NCBI GenBank assembly: GCA_023424785.1
Contig: JAFADP010000019.1
Coordinates: 1 to 33,159 of the forward strand
Length of the DNA stretch: 33,159 nt
DNA from: Bacillota bacterium
GTDB lineage: Bacteria; Bacillota; Clostridia; Clostridiales; Clostridiaceae
Direction: 5' to 3'
Below, piece after piece: positions 8,893-16,695 of the stretch. Each line of letters begins with the position of its first letter. Position 1 is the first letter of the stretch. The translations under genes and the position numbers were made by a program. The notes below the pieces were generated by a model, which saw only the letters and a list, made by a program, of their open reading frames with translations, did no database searches and was not told the DNA's origin.

Positions 8893-9870
8893 TTGTTAGA
8901 AACAAGCATAATAGAAGTAAATAATTTATATAAAAGCTTTGGAGCAACAGACGTATTAAAAGATGTATCTATAACAATAAAAAAAGGTGAGATATATGGA
9001 ATAATAGGTCACAGTGGTGCAGGAAAGTCTACTTTATTAAGATGTATAAATGGACTAGAAGGATATGAAAAAGGATCATTAAAAGTAATGGGCGAAGAAG
9101 TTTCTAGTTTAAGTGAAAAAGATTTAAGAAAGTTTAGAAAAGACTTAGGAATGATATTTCAAAACTTTAATCTTTTAAAAAGAAAGACTGTTTATGAAAA
9201 TGTAGCACTTCCATTAGAAGTTTGGGGTTATGATTCTAAAAAAATAAAAACTAAAGTTTTAGAATTATTAAAGCTTGTTGGACTTGAGGACAAGGTAAAT
9301 AATAAGCCATCAGCGTTAAGTGGGGGACAAAAGCAAAGAGTTGCCATAGCAAGAGCATTAGCATTAGAACCAAAAATATTACTATGTGATGAAGCAACAT
9401 CAGCATTAGATCCTAAAATAACAAAAGATATTTTAGCTTTACTTAAAAAAATAAATAAGGAACTTGGAATAACTATTGTTATGGTTACTCATCAAATGGA
9501 AGTTGTTAAGGAAGTTTGTGAGAGAGTTGCATTAATTGATGGAGGAAAGATTCAAGTTGAAGGGAAATCTGAAGATTTATTTTTAAAGCCAGGTTTATCT
9601 TTAAAGAAATTCTTAGGAGAAGAGGAAGATACAACCCTACCTACTGATGGTGTTAATATAAGAATATTCTTCCCAGCAGATTGTTCTGAGAATGCAATAA
9701 TAACTAAAATGGCAAGAGAAATAAATATAGATTGTTCAATAGTTTCTGGTAAGCTTGAAAAGTTTAGAGAAAAAGTTCTTGGAAGTTTAGTTATAAACAT
9801 TGAAGAAAAAAATAAAAACATAGTAGAAGAATATTTAAGAAATAAGAATATGGAGTGGGAGGTGCTATAA
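8893..9870 (+). CDS. metN: Methionine ABC importer, ATP-binding subunit MetN
   Basis: ATPase of the MetNIQ D/L-methionine importer, acting at the inner face of the membrane. The start is set at TTG 8893 because AAAGGAGG (8877-8884) lies 8 nt upstream; an upstream in-frame TTG at 8854 has no SD and adds 13 unusual residues. The protein is then 325 residues. Walker A GHSGAGKST is at 39-47, the signature LSGGQ at 142-146, Walker B ILLCDE at 162-167, and the switch His follows in MVTHQ. The C-terminal NIL domain (about 258-325, starting near DGVNIRIFF) is the methionine-sensing regulatory domain of this family. It is the first gene after the SAM riboswitch and is followed by metI after one base. 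Confidence 0.95.
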   Translation: MLETSIIEVNNLYKSFGATDVLKDVSITIKKGEIYGIIGHSGAGKSTLLRCINGLEGYEKGSLKVMGEEVSSLSEKDLRKFRKDLGMIFQNFNLLKRKTVYENVALPLEVWGYDSKKIKTKVLELLKLVGLEDKVNNKPSALSGGQKQRVAIARALALEPKILLCDEATSALDPKITKDILALLKKINKELGITIVMVTHQMEVVKEVCERVALIDGGKIQVEGKSEDLFLKPGLSLKKFLGEEEDTTLPTDGVNIRIFFPADCSENAIITKMAREINIDCSIVSGKLEKFREKVLGSLVINIEEKNKNIVEEYLRNKNMEWEVL

Positions 9871-9871
9871 T

Positions 9872-10525
9872 ATGGATTTTAGTAAAATAATAGATTTACT
9901 TTTACCAGCAATTCAAGAAACTGCAGTTATGGTTATTCCAACTACAATATTATCTGTAATAATAGGATTTATACCTGCAGTAATTTTAACAATAACAGAT
10001 GAAAAAGGATTAAGACCTAATAAGGTAGTTTATAGTGTATTAGATTTTATAATAAATACTTTAAGAAGTTTACCTTTCTTAATATTAATGATAGCAATAA
10101 TACCTTTTACAAGATTTATAGTTGGTAAATCTATAGGAGAGATAGCAGCAATAGTACCACTTACGGTAGCTTCAGCTCCATTTATTGCTAGAATTATAGA
10201 AAATGCATTAAAAGAAGTAGATCCTGGAGTAATAGAAGCAGCAAAAGCTTTTGGAGCTTCAGATAGTCAAATAATTTTTAAGGTTATGCTTAAAGAAGCT
10301 GTACCTTCAATAATTTCTGGTATAACATTAGCTTTAATAAGCATTATAGGATATTCTGCAATGGCAGGAAGTATAGGTGCAGGTGGACTAGGTTCATTAG
10401 CAATTAGATATGGTTATCAAAGATTTGAAACAAGTATAATGATAGTTACTGTTATAATTTTAATTATAGTAGTACAATTATTACAAAGCTTAGGAAACTA
10501 CTTATACAAAAAACTATCTAAATAA
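9872..10525 (+). CDS. metI: Methionine ABC importer, permease subunit MetI
   Basis: 217 residues; ATG at 9872, one base after the metN stop, with GGGAGG just upstream inside metN. It is a binding-protein-dependent transport permease with about five membrane helices (residues 18-40, 54-80, 92-110, 145-165, 187-207). The cytoplasmic EAA loop that docks on the ATPase is at 122-133 (EAAKAFGASDSQ), followed by a conserved glycine-rich turn AGSIGAGGLG. Length and order are typical of MetI. It forms the membrane channel with MetN dimers and receives methionine from MetQ; it is under S-box control as part of the operon. Confidence 0.95.
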   Translation: MDFSKIIDLLLPAIQETAVMVIPTTILSVIIGFIPAVILTITDEKGLRPNKVVYSVLDFIINTLRSLPFLILMIAIIPFTRFIVGKSIGEIAAIVPLTVASAPFIARIIENALKEVDPGVIEAAKAFGASDSQIIFKVMLKEAVPSIISGITLALISIIGYSAMAGSIGAGGLGSLAIRYGYQRFETSIMIVTVIILIIVVQLLQSLGNYLYKKLSK

Positions 10526-10566
10526 GGTAGTAGATATATATTATATTTTTAGGGAGGAAAGATAGG

Positions 10567-11379
10567 ATGAAAAAAAGTAAAATTTTATCAGCAGTATTAA
10601 CAGGGGTTTTATCACTAGGATTAATAGGATGTGGGGGATCATCAAGCAGTGATGATAAAACAATAAAAATAGGAGTTTCTCCAGTTCCACATAAGGAAAT
10701 AATTGATGTTATTAAGGATGATGTAGAAGCTAAAGGATACAAATTAGAAGTTACAGAATTTGATGAATATCTTATACAAGATACAGCAGTTGAAGAAGGA
10801 GAATTAGATGCAAACTTCTTCCAACATATAGCTTACTTAAATCAAGTAAATAAAGAACAAGGTTATGATTTAGCTGTTGCAGCAAAAGTTCATATAGAAC
10901 CAATGGGAGTATATTCAAATACAGTTAAGAGTATTAAAGATGTAAAAGATGGAGCTAAAATAGCAATTCCAAATGATCCATCAAATGAAGCAAGAGCTTT
11001 AAGATTATTACAAGCAGCTGGATTAATAGAAGTACCAGAAGGTGAAACAGTAACTCCAGTTGATATAACAAAGAATGATAAGAAGTTAGAATTTGTTGAA
11101 ATGGATGCATCACAATTACCAAGAACTTTAGAAGAAGTAGATTTAGCAGTAATTAACGGAAACTACGCTTTAGATGCAGGGTTAAATGTTAACGAAGATG
11201 CTATATTCGTAGAAGATAAGAATGAAGAAAGCATTCAAGATATGGTTAATATTTTAGCTGTTAAGAAAGAAAACTTAGATTCAGAAAAGACTAAGGTTTT
11301 AGTAGAAGCTTTAACTTCAGATAAGGTTAAAGAATTTATAGAAGAAAAATACAATGGAGCTGTAATTCCAGTATTTTAA
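10567..11379 (+). CDS. metQ: Methionine-binding lipoprotein MetQ (NlpA family)
   Basis: 270 residues; the ATG at 10567 follows an AGGGAGG-type SD. A short positively charged N-terminus, a hydrophobic stretch and a lipobox LIGC with Cys22 mark a lipoprotein anchored on the outer face of the membrane after cleavage. The mature part shows NlpA/MetQ features: KIGVSPVPH near the start, ANFFQH, and IPNDPSNEARAL, a typical ligand-loop motif. It lies 41 nt after metI and ends the operon, before a terminator at 11459-11494. Other NlpA members bind different ligands, but the S-box and MetN/MetI context make methionine nearly certain. Confidence 0.95.
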   Translation: MKKSKILSAVLTGVLSLGLIGCGGSSSSDDKTIKIGVSPVPHKEIIDVIKDDVEAKGYKLEVTEFDEYLIQDTAVEEGELDANFFQHIAYLNQVNKEQGYDLAVAAKVHIEPMGVYSNTVKSIKDVKDGAKIAIPNDPSNEARALRLLQAAGLIEVPEGETVTPVDITKNDKKLEFVEMDASQLPRTLEEVDLAVINGNYALDAGLNVNEDAIFVEDKNEESIQDMVNILAVKKENLDSEKTKVLVEALTSDKVKEFIEEKYNGAVIPVF

Positions 11380-11419
11380 TAGAAATAGCTAAATATAAAT
11401 TAACTATAAACAAGATAGC

Positions 11420-11448
11420 TTGATAAGAAATAAATAATTTAATATAAT
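11420..11448 (+). promoter_or_regulatory. Canonical promoter placed immediately before a terminator
   Basis: TTGATA (11420-11425), a 17-nt spacer and TATAAT (11443-11448). Transcription would start near 11455 and run at once into the hairpin at 11459-11488. It may serve the downstream radical SAM gene through read-through, or make a short RNA. Confidence 0.5.
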
Positions 11449-11458
11449 CATGGTAATA

Positions 11459-11494
11459 AAATAGGAGATCTAAATAGGTCTCCTATTTGTTTTA
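11459..11494 (+). terminator. Intrinsic terminator after metQ
   Basis: AAATAGGAGA (11459-11468) pairs with TCTCCTATTT (11479-11488), followed by GTTTTATT. It ends the metNIQ transcript and may attenuate the promoter at 11420-11448. Confidence 0.8.
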
Positions 11495-11536
11495 TTATGT
11501 AAATAAGCTTTAAGAAGCTAAAATAATGAGGTAATT

Positions 11537-12391
11537 ATGAAAAAATTTAAAAAAGTTTATATTGAAATAACAAATGTATGTAATTTAAGTTGTAGCTTTT
11601 GTCCTAAAACTAAAAGAGAATATAAATATTTAAGTGTTGAGGATTTTAAACATACCTTAGAACAAGTAAAACCATATACAGATTATATTTATTTTCATTT
11701 AATGGGTGAACCTTTGTTAAATCCTAATTTAGAGAAGTTTTTAGATTTAGCATATGAAAATAATTTAAAAGTAAACATAACAACTAATGGAACTTTACTG
11801 CCGAAGGTAAAGAATATATTAATAAATAGTAAAGCATTAAGACAAGTAAATATTTCTCTTCATAGCTTTGAAGCTAATAATAATGTTAATTTTTATGAGT
11901 ATATAAATAATGTCTTAGAATTTTGTAATGAAAGTAGTTGTATTAGGTCATTAAGATTATGGAATTTAGATAGTTATAATTTAAAAGGAGATAATAAGTT
12001 AAATAAAGATATTATTGATATATTAAAAAATAACTTTAATTATGAAGGAGATTTAAAGGCTGATTTAGACATGAAAAAAGGCTTAAAAATTGGTAACAAG
12101 GTTTATTTAAATTCAGCAGAAAAGTTTCAATGGCCTACTATGGATATAGATATTATAAGTGAAGAAGGCTTTTGTTATGGAATAAGAGATCACATAGGAA
12201 TATTAGTAGATGGAACTGTAGTTCCTTGCTGTTTAGATGGTGAGGGGAACATTCCTTTAGGTAATATACATAAAGATACATTGGAAAATATCTTAAATAG
12301 TGAAAGAGCTATGGCAATATATAATGGATTTTCTAATAGAAAAAGAGTAGAGGAGTTATGTAAAAGATGTGGATATAGCCAAAGATTTTAA
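11537..12391 (+). CDS. Radical SAM protein with SPASM/twitch-like C-terminus
   Basis: 284 residues; ATG at 11537, with a modest GAGG 5 nt upstream. The N-terminus carries the radical SAM cluster motif C15-x3-C19-x2-C22 (VCNLSCSFCP), followed by MGEP (56-59), the SAM-binding motif, and TTNGTLL near 82-88. The C-terminal part has a cysteine set C213, C231/C232, C275 and C278 (VPCCLDG, CKRCG) resembling a SPASM/twitch auxiliary Fe-S cluster. SPASM enzymes modify peptides or proteins, but no small precursor gene is visible beside it. It is flanked by terminators and the argF promoter, so is likely expressed alone. Cytosolic and oxygen-sensitive chemistry is expected; the substrate is unknown. Confidence 0.82.
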   Translation: MKKFKKVYIEITNVCNLSCSFCPKTKREYKYLSVEDFKHTLEQVKPYTDYIYFHLMGEPLLNPNLEKFLDLAYENNLKVNITTNGTLLPKVKNILINSKALRQVNISLHSFEANNNVNFYEYINNVLEFCNESSCIRSLRLWNLDSYNLKGDNKLNKDIIDILKNNFNYEGDLKADLDMKKGLKIGNKVYLNSAEKFQWPTMDIDIISEEGFCYGIRDHIGILVDGTVVPCCLDGEGNIPLGNIHKDTLENILNSERAMAIYNGFSNRKRVEELCKRCGYSQRF

Positions 12392-12394
12392 AAG

Positions 12395-12423
12395 TTGAAC
12401 ATTACATCTATAAATGGTAAAAT
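12395..12423 (+). promoter_or_regulatory. Promoter of argF (extended -10)
   Basis: TTGAAC (12395-12400), a 17-nt spacer and TAAAAT (12418-12423), with TGG just before the -10 (extended -10). A strong GGGGAG ribosome site follows before the ATG at 12466. Confidence 0.6.
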
Positions 12424-12465
12424 TTCTATATAAATAAATTTTTAATTAAATAAAGGGGAGATAAT

Positions 12466-13461
12466 ATGGCTATCAACTTAAGAGGAAGAAACTTCTTAAA
12501 ACTATTAGATTTTACACCACAAGAAATAAGATATTTATTAGATTTATCTAAGGAATTAAAAGCATTAAAAAGAGCTGGAATACCACATGATAGATTAAGA
12601 GGGAAAAATATAGTTTTATTATTTGAAAAAACATCTACAAGAACAAGATGTTCATTTGAAGTAGCTGGACATGATTTAGGACTTGGAGTTACATATTTAG
12701 ATGCAGCAGGATCTCAAATGGGTAAAAAAGAAAGCATAGCAGATACAGCAAGAGTACTTGGAAGAATGTATGATGGTATTGAATATAGAGGATTTAGTCA
12801 AAGTATAGTAGAAGAACTTGCAGAATATGCAGGTGTACCTGTTTGGAATGGACTAACTGATGAATTTCATCCAACTCAAATGATTGCAGATTTATTAACT
12901 ATAGAAGAGAAGTTTGGGACATTAAAAGGTATTAATTTTGTATATATGGGTGATGCACGAAATAATATGGGTAATTCCTTAATGGTTGCTTGTGCTAAAA
13001 TGGGTATTAACTTTACAGCTTGTGCACCTAAAAACTTATTCCCAGCAAAAGACTTAGTAGCAACTTGCAAAGAAATAGCAAAAGAAAATGGTTCTACAAT
13101 TACTTTAACAGAAGATGTTAAAGAAGGAACTAAGAATGCCGATGTTATTTATACAGATATTTGGGTTTCTATGGGTGAACCTTTTGAAGTATGGGAAAGC
13201 AGAATAAAAAAATTAAAACCATATCAAGTAACACAAGAAGTTATGAATAATGCACGTAAAGATGCAATATTTATGCACTGTCTTCCATCATATCATGATA
13301 TGAAAACAACTATAGGAAAAGAAGTGTGTGAAAAGTTTGGTATGAAGGAACTTGAAGTTACTAATGAAGTTTTTGAAGGAAAGCAATCAGTAGTATTTGA
13401 TGAAGCAGAAAATAGAATGCACTCTATAAAAGCTATAATATTAGCAACTATAGGTGGTTAA
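12466..13461 (+). CDS. argF: Ornithine carbamoyltransferase
   Basis: 331 residues, the normal length. It transfers the carbamoyl group between carbamoyl phosphate and ornithine/citrulline, for arginine synthesis or, in catabolic enzymes, citrulline breakdown. The carbamoyl-phosphate motif STRTR is at 57-61, HPTQ at 135-138, the ornithine-side SMG loop at 235-237 (after Asp231), and the catalytic HCLP at 271-274. Preferred start ATG 12466, after GGGGAG. The gene stands alone: no arc or arg genes adjoin it, so anabolic argF versus catabolic arcB cannot be settled from context. It ends at a strong terminator shared with the convergent nad operon. Confidence 0.95.
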   Translation: MAINLRGRNFLKLLDFTPQEIRYLLDLSKELKALKRAGIPHDRLRGKNIVLLFEKTSTRTRCSFEVAGHDLGLGVTYLDAAGSQMGKKESIADTARVLGRMYDGIEYRGFSQSIVEELAEYAGVPVWNGLTDEFHPTQMIADLLTIEEKFGTLKGINFVYMGDARNNMGNSLMVACAKMGINFTACAPKNLFPAKDLVATCKEIAKENGSTITLTEDVKEGTKNADVIYTDIWVSMGEPFEVWESRIKKLKPYQVTQEVMNNARKDAIFMHCLPSYHDMKTTIGKEVCEKFGMKELEVTNEVFEGKQSVVFDEAENRMHSIKAIILATIGG

Positions 13462-13500
13462 AGATAAGTAAGTTATAATTTATCTTATATTAATATTAAA

Positions 13501-13544
13501 AGAGTTGCTTATGAAGAAGGTTATTCATAAGCAACTCTTTTTTT
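13501..13544. terminator. Bidirectional terminator between argF and nadC
   Basis: A perfect 15-bp stem AGAGTTGCTTATGAA (13501-13515) / TTCATAAGCAACTCT (13524-13538) has an 8-nt loop and a T-run to 13544. On the minus strand the stem is followed by TTTTAAT, so it can end both transcripts. The T-run overlaps the nadC stop codon. Confidence 0.9.
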
Positions 13545-14382
13545 AGTCCATAACTAAGTTTTTTAATGATATATCAAGAACTTTAAATGAATGAGTTAAT
13601 GCACCAACAGAAACATAATCTGCACCAGTTTCTGCATAAGCTCTTATATTTTCTATAGTAACATTTCCTGAACATTCTACAATAGCTCTACCATTTATTA
13701 ATTCTACCATTTCTTTTGCCATAGATGGTGTCATATTATCAAGCATTATTATATCAGCCTTTGCATTTATTGCTTCTATTACATCTTCCTTTGTTTCTGT
13801 TTCAACTTCAACTTTAGTTGTAAATGAAGCATGCTTTTTTGCTAAGGCTACTGCATTAGTAATACTTCCAGCTGCATCTATATGGTTGTCCTTAATTAAT
13901 ATAGAGTCAGATAAAGAATATCTATGATTAGCTCCACCACCACATAAAACAGAATATTTATCTATGTGTCTATAAAGTGGAGTTATTTTTCTTGTATCTA
14001 CTACCTTACAGTTTGTACCTTCTATCTCTTTAGCATATTTATAAGTAGTAGTAGCAATACCGCTCATTCTTTGAAGAAGATTTAGTGCTATACGTTCACC
14101 CATAAGTACTTTTTGAGTATTTCCTTTAATTTCTCCAATTTTTTCTCCATTAGAAACTTTATCTCCATCAACATGATATAAATTACAAGTAACATCACCT
14201 ATAAGTTTAAAAACTCTTTCAAATACAGGTAATCCGCAAATTATACCATCTTCTTTAGCATAAAGGGAAGCTGTACATGTACTATTTTGAGGTATTATGC
14301 TAGAAGTTGTAATATCACCAAAAGGCATATCTTCATTTAATCCTCTTTGTATTATATCATCAATAATTAAGTAATTTAGCAT
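13543..14382 (-). CDS. nadC: Quinolinate phosphoribosyltransferase (decarboxylating)
   Basis: 279 residues; the start ATG at 14382 is preceded by AGGTGG 9 nt upstream and lies within the end of nadB (23-nt overlap), suggesting coupling. It condenses quinolinate with PRPP to nicotinate mononucleotide, the third step of de novo NAD synthesis. Family features: GDITTSSI near the N-terminus, LNLLQRMSGIAT, KVVDTRKITP, LIKDNHI, KVEVETET with the acidic active-site residues, MLDNMTP, and the closing phosphate-binding segments VECSGNVT and VSVGALTHS. Last gene of nadA-nadB-nadC; its stop sits in the shared terminator. Confidence 0.96.
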   Translation of the reverse strand: MLNYLIIDDIIQRGLNEDMPFGDITTSSIIPQNSTCTASLYAKEDGIICGLPVFERVFKLIGDVTCNLYHVDGDKVSNGEKIGEIKGNTQKVLMGERIALNLLQRMSGIATTTYKYAKEIEGTNCKVVDTRKITPLYRHIDKYSVLCGGGANHRYSLSDSILIKDNHIDAAGSITNAVALAKKHASFTTKVEVETETKEDVIEAINAKADIIMLDNMTPSMAKEMVELINGRAIVECSGNVTIENIRAYAETGADYVSVGALTHSFKVLDISLKNLVMD

Positions 14383-15625
14383 AGTTTTCGTCCACCTTCT
14401 CCTTTAAAAATTCAATTAGGTCTTCCTTACATGGATAATTAGAATTATTATTTACAAAAAGTTCACTATTTATTTTCTTAGCACATCTATATCCAAATAC
14501 AATACCTTCTAATAAAGAGTTACTTGCAAGTCTATTATTACCATGAACACCTGTACAAGCAGTTTCTCCTAAGGCATATAATGAATTTAAGCTTGTTTCT
14601 CCATATAAATTAATTTTAATTCCACCCATAGCATAGTGATGAGCAGGGGAAACAGGAAGTAAGTCTTTTTCCATATAATATCCTCTTTCTGCACAAGCAT
14701 TATAAAGATATGGAAATCTATTAATTAAAAAGTTTTTATCTAAGTGAGTTAAATCTAGGTATACATATGGCTTATCTGGATGTTTTTTTATTTCTTCTAG
14801 TATAGCCTTAGAAACTACATCCCTAGGTTTTAAGGAATCTACAAACTCTTCATTATCTAAATTTTTAATTTTACCACCTTCTCCTCTTAAAGATTCAGAT
14901 AATAATAATCTTTTTCCAATAGAGTGTGGCTCATAAAGAACAGTAGGATGAAGTTGTAAGTAGTTAATATCTTTAATTGCAATGTTATGCTTAAGAGCTA
15001 TTGAAATTCCATCTCCTGTTAAGAAGGGAAAGTTAGTTGTAGAATTAAATAATCCTCCTAAACCACCAGTAGCTAAAATTGTACGTTTAGAGTGAATTTG
15101 TAGTTCTTGACCGTTAAATTCACAAATACCGCCTAAGCACTTATTATCTTTACGAATAATATCAACTAATTTACAATGTTCCATTACCTTAATATTATTT
15201 CTTTCCTTAAGTCTTTCATAAAGAGTTTCCATAATGTACTTTCCAGTTTCATCTTTAACGTGAGCAATTCTAAAAGTGCTATGCCCACCTTCTCTTGTAT
15301 ATAAAAGAGATCCATCTTTTTTTCTATCAAAAGGTACCCCATAATCTATTAATCTTTGAATGTTTTTCGTTGATTCACTAACTAGAGTTTGAACAGCATC
15401 TATATCATTTTTATAATTTCCAGCTTTTAAGGTATCCTCTATATAAGAAGGATAGTCTTCTGGGTTTAATGCAGAAGATATACCCCCTTGAGCTAAATAT
15501 GAATTACAGTCTTTTAAACCTTCTTTACAAATTAATAAAATATTTAGATTGCTACTTAAATTTAGAGCGGTATAAACCCCAGAAATTCCACTCCCAACAA
15601 TTAATACATCAAAGGTTTTAATCAT
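14360..15625 (-). CDS. nadB: L-aspartate oxidase, short form
   Basis: Flavoprotein oxidising L-aspartate to iminoaspartate for quinolinate synthesis. 421 residues. The N-terminal FAD dinucleotide motif GSGISG is at 11-16, with YLAQGGI, TREGGHS, LATGGLGG, LHPT, HYAMGGI and the C-terminal NRLASNSLLEG typical of the aspartate oxidase/succinate dehydrogenase flavoprotein family. The protein stops soon after the FAD and capping domains, at about residue 421, whereas the E. coli enzyme is about 540; the C-terminal helical domain is missing or nearly so. All active-site segments remain, so it is probably functional. It starts 2 nt after nadA with a GGGGGAT-type SD. The alternative electron acceptor in an anaerobe would be fumarate (inference). 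Confidence 0.94.
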   Translation of the reverse strand: MIKTFDVLIVGSGISGVYTALNLSSNLNILLICKEGLKDCNSYLAQGGISSALNPEDYPSYIEDTLKAGNYKNDIDAVQTLVSESTKNIQRLIDYGVPFDRKKDGSLLYTREGGHSTFRIAHVKDETGKYIMETLYERLKERNNIKVMEHCKLVDIIRKDNKCLGGICEFNGQELQIHSKRTILATGGLGGLFNSTTNFPFLTGDGISIALKHNIAIKDINYLQLHPTVLYEPHSIGKRLLLSESLRGEGGKIKNLDNEEFVDSLKPRDVVSKAILEEIKKHPDKPYVYLDLTHLDKNFLINRFPYLYNACAERGYYMEKDLLPVSPAHHYAMGGIKINLYGETSLNSLYALGETACTGVHGNNRLASNSLLEGIVFGYRCAKKINSELFVNNNSNYPCKEDLIEFLKEKVDENYAKLLNY

Positions 15626-15627
15626 TT

Positions 15628-16536
15628 TTATCTATCCCCCAATAAATGCATGTTTTCTAAAGCGGTCAATGCTTTAATTCTTTGCTCCTCATTAATTTGC
15701 ACTTCATTACTTTCATTTAATAAACAGTCATAAAGTTCATCTAAAGTTGTCATTTTCATATTTGGACATATCATTGAATTTCTTAATGGAACAAAAGTCT
15801 TATTTGGACTTTTTTTCTTCATTTGATGAAGAACACCTTCTTCAGTAACAACAATAAAGCCTTCAGCTTTAGATTCTGCAGAGTAATTAATTAATTCTGA
15901 AGTACTGCCTATATAATCAGCTAAAGATCTAACTGGCTTATTACATTCAGGATGAACTAATACTTCAAATGAAGGATATAATTCTTTTAATTCAAGTATA
16001 TCTTCAGGTGTAACTCTTTCATGAATTGGACAGAATCCTTGGTAAAGTATGAATTTTTTATTTGGGAAGAATTCGCTAATATATTCTCCAAGATTTCTAT
16101 CAGGAACAAATATAATTTCATCTCCTTCAAGATTATTCATTATTTTTAATGCAGATGAAGAAGTAACACATACATCTGACATTGCTTTAATATCTAAGTT
16201 TGTATTTATATAACTAACTACCTTTGCGTTAGGGTATTCATCTTTTAATGCTTGAAGCTTGTACACAACCCCCATATCAGCCATTGGACATCTTGCTTCT
16301 TTAGCAGGAAGAAGAACTCTCTTATTTGGTGAAAGTATTTTTGCGCTTTCTGCCATAAAGCCTACCCCACAAAAAACTATTAAGTCTTTATCAGATTCCA
16401 TTGCTTTCTTACTTAAAAAGTAAGAGTCCCCAACAATATCTGCAAGCTCTTGAATTTCAGGTCTTTGATAAAGGTGAGCTAAAACAAGAGCATTTTTTTC
16501 TTTTTTTAATTTTTTAATTTCTTCAATTAGATTCAA
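15628..16536 (-). CDS. nadA: Quinolinate synthase (4Fe-4S)
   Basis: 302 residues, the usual length of the short NadA form. It condenses iminoaspartate with dihydroxyacetone phosphate to quinolinate. The three cluster-ligand cysteines are Cys83 (EARCPMAD), Cys169 (GFCPIHE) and Cys257 (MICPNMK), all in conserved context, along with AHLYQ near residue 20, HPEC and TSSSA. The start is TTG at 16536: AAGGAG lies 10 nt upstream, and the nearer ATG is out of frame and stops at once. First gene of the operon, transcribed divergently from the BofC-like gene. A palindrome just downstream of its -10 may be a repressor site. Confidence 0.96.
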   Translation of the reverse strand: MNLIEEIKKLKKEKNALVLAHLYQRPEIQELADIVGDSYFLSKKAMESDKDLIVFCGVGFMAESAKILSPNKRVLLPAKEARCPMADMGVVYKLQALKDEYPNAKVVSYINTNLDIKAMSDVCVTSSSALKIMNNLEGDEIIFVPDRNLGEYISEFFPNKKFILYQGFCPIHERVTPEDILELKELYPSFEVLVHPECNKPVRSLADYIGSTSELINYSAESKAEGFIVVTEEGVLHQMKKKSPNKTFVPLRNSMICPNMKMTTLDELYDCLLNESNEVQINEEQRIKALTALENMHLLGDR

Positions 16537-16562
16537 ATTATAACATCTCCTTGTTGTTATGA

Positions 16563-16574
16563 GTGTATAAACAC
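16563..16574. promoter_or_regulatory. Palindromic operator-like site before nadA
   Basis: GTGTATAAACAC has perfect GTGT/ACAC ends. It lies just downstream of the predicted -10, about +4 to +15 of the nadA transcript. A related TAAAACACAC half-site lies at 16588-16597 between -35 and -10. The placement suits a repressor such as NiaR, which is known to control NAD genes in Firmicutes; the assignment is inference. Confidence 0.4.
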
Positions 16575-16584
16575 CTTTTTATAA

Positions 16585-16613
16585 AGTTTAAAACACACAA
16601 AAAACTTTGTCAA
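16585..16613 (-). promoter_or_regulatory. Promoter of nadABC
   Basis: Read on the minus strand: TTGACA (16613-16608), a 17-nt spacer and TAAACT (16590-16585). The -35 is perfect; the -10 matches four of six positions. Confidence 0.6.
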
Positions 16614-16695
16614 TTATTTTAACAGATATGTATATTTAAATAAAAATTGGTAAGCATTAAAGAGGTAAGGAATTTACAGAGAGGAAGTGAATAAA

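Noticed and set aside
12424..12465. ArgR box between the argF promoter and start
   Set aside because: The stretch is almost pure A/T, so apparent ARG-box similarity is not meaningful.
16630..16661. Sigma-G type promoter before the BofC-like gene
   Set aside because: GTATA and CATTAAA can be found, but the spacing is 20 nt and the -10 is imperfect.
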